NCBI RefSeq assembly: GCF_036588685.1
Contig: NC_086386.1
Location: 18,186,931-18,250,930, forward strand
Reading direction: 5' to 3'
DNA length: 64,000 nucleotides
DNA from: Mytilus trossulus
Taxonomy: Eukaryota > Mollusca > Bivalvia > Mytilida > Mytilidae
Of the stretch, positions 57,632-64,000 are shown piece after piece. The notes below the pieces were generated by a model. It was given only the letters and a program-made list of their open reading frames with translations, ran no database searches and was not told the DNA's origin. Each line of letters begins with the position of its first letter. Position 1 is the stretch's first letter. A program made the position numbers and the translations under genes.

Positions 57632-59566
57632 ATGGTTGGAGAGAAACAGAAAAGCAGGCTTTGGAAAGCTGGGATTTTAAGACGCATGTTTGCAGGCATC
57701 ATCATAGTAGGAATCAGTTATTTTTGTTATCTAGTTTTCTTTCAAGCACCTGGTCATTTTGTGTATACGCATGCTAATACACATGCGCAGTGTATGATAC
57801 CACAGATAAATCCGTTTGATAAAGATATTCTAGCATTTTTTTGGCAACCAGATCCTATAGTGTGTACACAAAACACTGAACTAGTTTATATCGATGACAA
57901 CGATACTGTACATGTAAATTATAGTCGAACTCATTTAGAAGTTGTTAACTGTAGTTATCAAAATATAATTCGAGAAACGGAAAACGATAACGAGGTATTA
58001 TTTAATTTACCAGTCTGGTTCTCTAAAAGTTCAAAGTTGACCTCAGACTTTATTAAAGTTCAGTGCTACGATTACAGCGGCAATTTATTGTATGAGCGTC
58101 TACACTACCATATTCATAAGTCCGGAAAAAAATTCACATCTGATGAAAATCGCTTTAGTGTTTTGTTACTTGGAATAGATGGTATGTCGCGCTTGGCAGC
58201 TATTCGTGAACTTCCAAAAACGCTAAAATATCTGCAAGATACTTTACAGGGACACATTTTAAAGGGATATGCAAAAGTTGGAGAAAACACATTCCCAAAT
58301 ATGGTGGCTTTTTTGGCTGGCCGTATTGGATACAGCAAAGATTTTCCGGTCGACCCTAATGTGTTTTTCGATAATCATCCGTTTATCTGGAATAACTTCT
58401 CAAAAGATGATGCTGTTACTATGTATGCTGAAGATTGGCCTAGACTTTCAACATTCAACTATGCTGTTCCAGGGTTCAACCAATCACCAACAGACCATTA
58501 TTTCCGTCCTTTCTATTTGGGTATAAACAAAATGCGAAAGTATCAATCAACGATAAATGAAGCCTTTTTATTTCTAGAAAATCAAAATATCAAAGTTGGT
58601 AAAACATCAACATTGTGTTATAGTGATAAACCAAAACACGTTTTACAACTGGACTATTATAAACGATTTTTAAAATCTTATCGCAACAAGTTAAAGTTCG
58701 GTCTCTCTTGGTTGAACGAGATTAGTCATGACTACGTTAACTTTATAAAGTTAGCAGACGATGATTTGCTGGATTTTTTAACGTTTCTTAAAGAAGATGG
58801 TCATTTAGAAAAGTCCGTATTATTTTTTGTAAGTGATCATGGTTCAAGAGTAGATAAAATCCGTAACACACCAATAGGACGTATTGAAGAGAGAATGCCA
58901 TTCTTTTCAGTTGTTCTTCCTCAGAACTTCAAAGACAAATTTCCACAAGCTGAGACAAACTTGCGAACAAATATCGAAAGATTAACTTCTCCTTTTGACT
59001 TTTACGAAACTATTGTAGATATTTTTAAAAACGAATACTCTTATAGTACAAACGTTGTACAATATCCGTTGTCAAGAGGAATAAGTCTTTTCAGGAACAT
59101 TCCAAAACAGCGATCATGTGCCGATGCAGGGATTCATGAACATAACTGTGCGTGCTACACTTCTGAAAATATCCCAGTTAACAATACCAAGATTGAACGT
59201 TTGGCAGCCTTTGTTGTTACGAAAATAAATCGTGATTTGCATCATTTAAAGGAAAAGTGCGTCACTTTGACGTTGAATAAGATCATAGAAGCAAAATTAG
59301 TTCACTCCCAATTAAAACATAATGAACAATACGACGATAAGAAATTTATGCATAATTTCATTAAGCCAAAAGAGGACAAAAACAAACGTTTTTTGATACT
59401 TTTTGACGTTTTGCCAAGTGCTGCTATGTTTGAGGCAACTGTAGAGGAAACGAATGCAATCGAATTATTTTCAGTATTGGGACATGTCAGTCGGACTAAT
59501 CGCTATGGAAACCAGTCATCGTGCATTAATGATAAAAGATTGAAACTGTATTGCTTTTGTAAGTGA
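57632..59566 (+). CDS. DUF229 family type II membrane protein (alkaline phosphatase/sulfatase fold)
   Basis: Uninterrupted 644-codon frame. A short basic N-terminus precedes one membrane helix at about residues 19-37 (MFAGIIIVGISYFCYLVFF), so the large C-terminal part should face the lumen or outside. It has N-glycosylation sequons (NYS, NCS, NQS) and many cysteines. The core matches DUF229: CMIPQINPFDKDIL near residue 54, LLLGIDGMSRLAA (Asp183), ENTFPNMVAFLAG (Thr220, nucleophile position), HPFIWNNF, MYAEDWP, GLSWLNEISHDYVN (His366, Asp367) and VSDHGSR (Asp402, His403). These are the metal-binding and nucleophile positions of the alkaline phosphatase superfamily. The substrate is unknown. 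A second copy starts 3.6 kb downstream. TTTGTAG|GTGC at about 57483 could be the acceptor of a 5' UTR exon; the start at 57632 is the first ATG before the helix. Confidence 0.92.
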   Translation: MVGEKQKSRLWKAGILRRMFAGIIIVGISYFCYLVFFQAPGHFVYTHANTHAQCMIPQINPFDKDILAFFWQPDPIVCTQNTELVYIDDNDTVHVNYSRTHLEVVNCSYQNIIRETENDNEVLFNLPVWFSKSSKLTSDFIKVQCYDYSGNLLYERLHYHIHKSGKKFTSDENRFSVLLLGIDGMSRLAAIRELPKTLKYLQDTLQGHILKGYAKVGENTFPNMVAFLAGRIGYSKDFPVDPNVFFDNHPFIWNNFSKDDAVTMYAEDWPRLSTFNYAVPGFNQSPTDHYFRPFYLGINKMRKYQSTINEAFLFLENQNIKVGKTSTLCYSDKPKHVLQLDYYKRFLKSYRNKLKFGLSWLNEISHDYVNFIKLADDDLLDFLTFLKEDGHLEKSVLFFVSDHGSRVDKIRNTPIGRIEERMPFFSVVLPQNFKDKFPQAETNLRTNIERLTSPFDFYETIVDIFKNEYSYSTNVVQYPLSRGISLFRNIPKQRSCADAGIHEHNCACYTSENIPVNNTKIERLAAFVVTKINRDLHHLKEKCVTLTLNKIIEAKLVHSQLKHNEQYDDKKFMHNFIKPKEDKNKRFLILFDVLPSAAMFEATVEETNAIELFSVLGHVSRTNRYGNQSSCINDKRLKLYCFCK

Positions 59567-59689
59567 ATGTTTGTGTTATAATTATTAAACTTTTTATACT
59601 GTTATTTTTATATGATACTTTTTACAGATATACAATGCAGAGCAAGCCAAAGTTGTATTTAAAAATGCTGATGTGGCGTATAGAGGTGC

Positions 59690-60705
59690 ATACTCATTGT
59701 TACGCACTCACCGTAGGTCATTAAGTTTAATCCTTGTCCGTCTGTATGTCCATCCAGCCCAAAATTAGTTTCCGTTCTCTAACTTTATTAAGTTTGCCTC
59801 AACCAAATGTTATGAAATAAATACACAATGCTTAATACCACCAAAACACAGATTCAGATTTATATTTTACCGTTCTAGAGTTATACTGAAATATTCCTCG
59901 AAGTAGAAATTAAATATGTGACTAAGCCATATTTGCAGGCGTATGGGATTACCTTGTCTAAAATTGGCTTTTTGCATTATTATCTTGGGCATACTAAAAC
60001 ATGAAATATGATCTCTTTGTTGTAAAAGCAATGAAACGAAATTTTATGACGCCGCCGAAGCAGAGAGGGGCATTAAGTTTAAACCTTGTCCGTTCTCTAA
60101 CTTTTGTTTGCCTCAACCAAATGTTATGAAGTTTATCATGTTCAGTCAATGCTAATTACCACATAACACAGACCAAGGTTGAATTTGGTAGCGTCACTTT
60201 TACTATTCTAGAGTATTGCCCCTTTCAAATGGAAAAATAGCTGAAATTTTCGTTTCCGTTCTCTAACTTTTGTTTGCTCAACCAAATGTTACAAAACTAA
60301 TCACAATCTCATTACCACAAATCACAGATCTACAGTGAAAAATGTAGAAGTTTCCGATTCCGTTCTCTTACTTTAGTTTGCCTCAATCAAATGTAATGAA
60401 ACTAATATACAGTGCTTATTACCACAAAACAAACCAGATCAAGTTTGAATTTTTGTGGTCTGACTTTTACTGTTCTAGAATTATGCCCCTTTATAAATAG
60501 AAAAATTGCTGATTTTTTTGTTTCCATTCTCTAACTTGAGTTTGCCTCAAGCAAATGTTCTGAAACTTATACACAATGATTATAACTACAAAACAGATAT
60601 TAAGTTTGGTTGTGTCACTTCTATAGTTGTTGAGTTATGTCTTTTTATAATCTTACATGCAACGGGGGCATCATCTGTGTCATATGGACACATTCTTTAT
60701 TTATT
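59690..60705 (+). mobile_element. GTGTCAT-hairpin repeat, multi-unit copy
   Basis: Starts near GGTGCATACTCATTGTTACG with TTGTCCGTCTGTATGTCC and runs through about five ~170-base units. Each has TTCCGTTCTCTAACTTT, CAACCAAATGTTATGAA, TACCACAAAACACAGA and TTACTGTTCTAGA.TTATGCC. It ends CGGGGGCATCATC plus hairpin TGTGTC/GACACA at 60676-60692 and TTCTTTATTT. No coding capacity; the 83-106 codon frames near 60.5 kb belong to it. Confidence 0.75.
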
Positions 60706-61479
60706 GTTATCAAAGCTTACGTGTTTATCTTTTCACATATATATGCACTGGTTATAATAATGCTTGAATATACTTTAACAGGACGTACATGTATATCCCA
60801 CTTTTCCTTTCATTCACATGACTGTATACATATTCCTCACACATCCTTGTTTAAAGAACATATGGCGTACATTCGTGACAGCTTGTTTGATATAGTTAAA
60901 GTTATGGTTGTTGTGCATGTTACCCAATACTCATTGATCGGTTTTGACTTTGCATGAAAGAAGTTACTACTAATATGAATAAAATGATCGTGAATACACT
61001 TCATATCACTTTTAATTTTAAACTTGGCTATCTGGTAATATTAATCATCCTACCCTCCTTACATTTCTAGGAATATCGATTGTTAAAATTAAACACATGG
61101 AAACCCCGTGTATCTAATATGGATTTTCTGGTGTGTTTTATCTGATATTATAGGCTAGTAACAGTGTTATGTCCCTTTATAAGTAGTCTGACATCACGAT
61201 AACTGCTGCCATTCGCATCCTGTGCGAAAGTCACATAAATTACATAAATATGAGATCAGTTGCATTTAATCAGAGGCAAATGCAATAGGGATAACATTTG
61301 AAAAAATACCTTTTATTTTTTGACATATCTCTATGTTTTATAAATCAAACGGCGTTTTATGTTCTCCAATATGTATTTTTTTTCTGAAAATCAACCCATA
61401 CAAACTCGAGCTTTCGTCTGACAACGTAAGCATTGAACAACATACCAGAACATTATTTTCATGAATTTTGAAATACTAG

Positions 61480-61870
61480 ATTGCCAATTTGATTTATGCC
61501 TTTTTGTGCTTCTTTGTTAAATATTTGCTTGATTTTATAGTGATTAAGAATTTAAAACAATGTTGACTCAGACTGCTGAACCCTTATTTTTGACATTTTC
61601 ATGTCTGTTTGTTTTGATCATGCATCGTTGTCATTATAATGGAATTTGATGCGACTGTCATACAAGTGAGAGGTTTAGCTAGCTATAAAACCAGGTTCAA
61701 TCCACCATTTTTTCACGTAAGAAAATACCTGTACCAAGGTCAGGGATATGACAGCTGTTATCAATTCGTTCGATGTGTTTGAGCTTTTGATTTTGCAATT
61801 TGAATAGGGACTTTCCGTTTTGAATTCTTGGAGTTTAGTATTTTTGTGATTTTTTTATCATTGAGAAGCT
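61480..61870 (+). repeat. Mussel dispersed repeat (CAATCCACCATTTT type)
   Basis: Contains ATCATGCATCGTTGTCATTA, GAGAGGTTTAGCTAGCTATA, AAACCAGGTTCAATCCACCA and GGGACTTTCCGTTTTGAATT. I recognise this string of phrases as an abundant mussel repeat. Confidence 0.6.
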
Positions 61871-63125
61871 AAATATTACTCTTACAACACAACGCAATTA
61901 AAATGTTAAGCTGACTTTACAGAGTTATCTCCCTGTAGTGTTAGGTGCCACCTTAAGTTTGGCTGTCAGAATTCTAATATTCAAATTTTAACAAAAACAG
62001 TTAACAACAAATACAATCTCACAATAACAGTTAACAATAAAAATTAAAGTCCTATAACAGCTAACAAGGAATAAGACAATAAAAGGTAACTGTAACAGCA
62101 GATATATTTTCAAAATATGAGATTACAAAGAATTAAATTACCTCATAACAGCATAACAGTTAAACCCCTCCCCCCTTTATAGCTCCCCTCTGACATTCCA
62201 CCATTAATCGCAAGTTTTGGAGCCCTTGGTTTAAGTCATTGTTTGGTTTTTGTGTTTGACTGTGGAAGGATATGGAATGTAAATTCGGTTAGTATTTCTT
62301 TGAAGTCCTTGTTTTTCGTAAAAATTATGTTTTGATAATGTGTTGTGAATGCATTCATTTATTTAGATTCATTCGGAAATCTTGTGTTCATTGCTATTAA
62401 TTTTAGTTTTTATCGTTCATTACTAACTAGTCAATGAGTGGGAGCAGCTAGACAGTGCACAGCAATTTCAGATATGGAAGTTAGATCACGGGGCTGATAC
62501 GCACAAACCACTTAAGTTAAGATATCTTATCGTAATACTAATTTATCGTAGGACATGTAGAAAAATCCGTCCGTTCGGAACAAATCTTAACTTTAAAAAA
62601 GGAGTTTTATGCATAAAGGCGCTGTTCTAAGCTCTTCCAATGACAATCGATGAACGACAGGATTGTAGATTGCAGTAACAATAAAATCATTCGGTATAAA
62701 AACACTCTCCTTTTTAAATATTCGAAGTTAATCACCCGAAGATCTAAAGAAAACGTACCCTTCTTATTATTTAAATTAGTATTACGATTGGATATCCATA
62801 CTACAGTTGTTGAATATTAACTTGTTTTTACCTTTTTGTAAAAAGTCAAAGTTAAAGAAGTACAGTTGACTTTATAAATAAATACACAAAGTAACATCTG
62901 TTGTATGATTGGATTACAAACAGTGCATTAATCCAATCAATATAATGGACATTTCCCAAGTGATATTAGAATATATTTGATACCTTTATGTGTGAATTAT
63001 TTTATAATTACAGTCGTTAGCATGGTTATGGAATAAATGTATGTGGACATTTCCAGTACCAAAATTAAGTTGAGATAACTATGAATAAAACTATAGATGG
63101 GATGTTAAGATAACGTCAACTTAAA
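61871..63125. other. Upstream region of the second DUF229 gene
   Basis: No gene. An ACAGTTAACAA-rich, low-complexity stretch is at 61990-62170. A loose inverted pair, TATCGTAATACTAATTT (62527) and AAATTAGTATTACGAT (62771), brackets 250 bases. The promoter of the 63126 gene is not identified. Confidence 0.4.
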
Positions 63126-64000
63126 ATGATTCAATTCCTTAGAAAGGCAAGTATGTGTCCAGTGAAATATTCAACAAGAGTGTTTAAAAAGTTGCGTGTA
63201 GGAAATGACAGTATGTCTATACATAATTGGAGTAAAAGAAGAATAAAAACAACGTTGTTTATTTTATTCACAGTGATTTTATTGATATTGATGAATTCAT
63301 GTATCCAGCCTGTTCGATTTATATTTGTTCATCAAAGTATAAATAGCACGTGCCTTTTACCTGACATTGACCCTTTTGACAAATCAGTCATGCAGTATAT
63401 ATGGCATCCGAAACCAATTGTTTGCGAACCGTCTCCGTCCATTGTTTATATTGACAAAATGGGGAAACTACAACTAAACAGAAGTGAAATTTCAAACAAA
63501 AATAATCATTTCGATTGTTTTTATCGTTTGATTATGCGTTCCAGTGACAATGATGTAACACTATCACATGAAGTCAAGTTATTACTCCCTGTTTATATTC
63601 CGTCAGATTATGTAAATGTTAAATGTTTCGGTGACCAAAGACTTCTATATGACATTGTTCTTCATAACGTTGACTTTAAAACAGTTCGAAAAAATAAGGA
63701 AATATTAAATGAAAATGACAAATGCTTAAGTGTATTGATGTTCGGTCTTGATTCAGTGTCACGATTAGCTGCAGAGCGGAAACTGCCTAAAACTATGAAT
63801 TTAATCAAAAAGCTTAATGGATATAATTTCAAAGGCTACACAAGTATTGCAGCAATCACATATCCGAACCTGATGGCATCATTAACAGGAAAAACTGCAT
63901 ACAGCAATGAATTACCTAAGTTAGACCCTAGGAAAGAGTTCACCGATAAATACCCCTTTATATGGAAAAACTTTTCCCAAAAAGGATATGTTACCATGTT
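63126..64000 (+). CDS. Second DUF229 family protein (partial, runs off the window)
   Basis: Open frame from the ATG at 63126 to the window end, 291 codons seen. A ~42-residue Arg/Lys-rich cytosolic tail precedes a membrane helix at about residues 43-60 (TLFILFTVILLILMNSCI). The rest parallels the first gene in order: CLLPDIDPFDKSVMQYIWHP, PKPIVCEPSPSIVYID, CLSVLMFGLDSVSRLAAERK (Asp209), AAITYPNLMASLTG (Thr245) and YPFIWKNFSQKGYVTM. The metal-site Asp and the Thr nucleophile position are kept, but the loop GIDG of the first protein is GLDS here. Sequence identity by eye is well below half outside the motifs, so the duplication is not recent. Same strand as the first copy; no intron in the visible part. 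Later ATGs at codons 10 and 30 are possible starts. Confidence 0.88.
   Translation, partial: MIQFLRKASMCPVKYSTRVFKKLRVGNDSMSIHNWSKRRIKTTLFILFTVILLILMNSCIQPVRFIFVHQSINSTCLLPDIDPFDKSVMQYIWHPKPIVCEPSPSIVYIDKMGKLQLNRSEISNKNNHFDCFYRLIMRSSDNDVTLSHEVKLLLPVYIPSDYVNVKCFGDQRLLYDIVLHNVDFKTVRKNKEILNENDKCLSVLMFGLDSVSRLAAERKLPKTMNLIKKLNGYNFKGYTSIAAITYPNLMASLTGKTAYSNELPKLDPRKEFTDKYPFIWKNFSQKGYVTM

Noticed and set aside
58114-58526. Frames overlapping the DUF229 gene in other phases
   Set aside because: Shadows of the 644-codon gene.
60506-60957. Two overlapping frames of 83 and 106 codons
   Set aside because: Mostly inside the GTGTCAT-hairpin repeat; hydrophobic composition reflects T-rich sequence.

Overview
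The window is eukaryotic nuclear DNA from a bivalve mollusc, most likely a mussel (Mytilidae). The evidence is AT-rich sequence, genes split by GT/AG introns, a mollusc-type ependymin-related gene, a MIEAP-domain gene, a tandem DUF229 pair, and dispersed repeats I recognise as typical of mussel genomes. The species call is an inference from repeat and gene content.

Layout. 255-3234 (+): last two exons of a gene with a MIEAP (mitochondria-eating protein/SPATA18) C-terminal domain. 3.7-6.1 kb: a long repeat with a GTC microsatellite, a 261-bp tandem array and a 3' hairpin. 7259-11188 (-): a five-exon ependymin-related secreted protein. 12.1-14.2 kb: diverged repeats. 14473-16533 (-): a 5'-truncated RT-RNase H LINE with a 9-bp target duplication. 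18537-26952 (-): PDZD11 in seven exons, head to head across 146 bp with RPS3A (ribosomal protein eS1) in six exons at 27099-37651 (+). RPS3A intron 1 is a nest of transposons: a deleted hAT, a Mutator-like element, and a 2.3-kb hAT inside an older Mutator-like copy. 37.9-50 kb: accessory repeats, inverted-repeat elements and a LINE fragment. 51021-52430: a broken gene of an abundant marine-invertebrate family with unknown function. 52.9-54.0 kb: short hAT-like and poly-G elements. 57632-59566 (+) and 63126-64000 (+, cut by the window edge): two tandem single-exon genes for DUF229 type II membrane proteins of the alkaline phosphatase/sulfatase fold.

How the genes relate. The genes are functionally unrelated, as is usual for an animal locus. 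Two arrangements may matter: the PDZD11/RPS3A shared promoter region and the tandem DUF229 pair. I joined exons by eye from splice sites, phase continuity and family similarity. RPS3A, PDZD11 and the ependymin gene each give one uninterrupted protein of about the expected family length.

I see no bacterial-style operon, CRISPR array or defence island. The least explained signal is that three different dispersed-repeat families share one plan: a GTC-rich start, ~130-260 bp monomers and a terminal hairpin. I suggest this is a Helitron/Helentron-like non-autonomous architecture; this is a hypothesis only.
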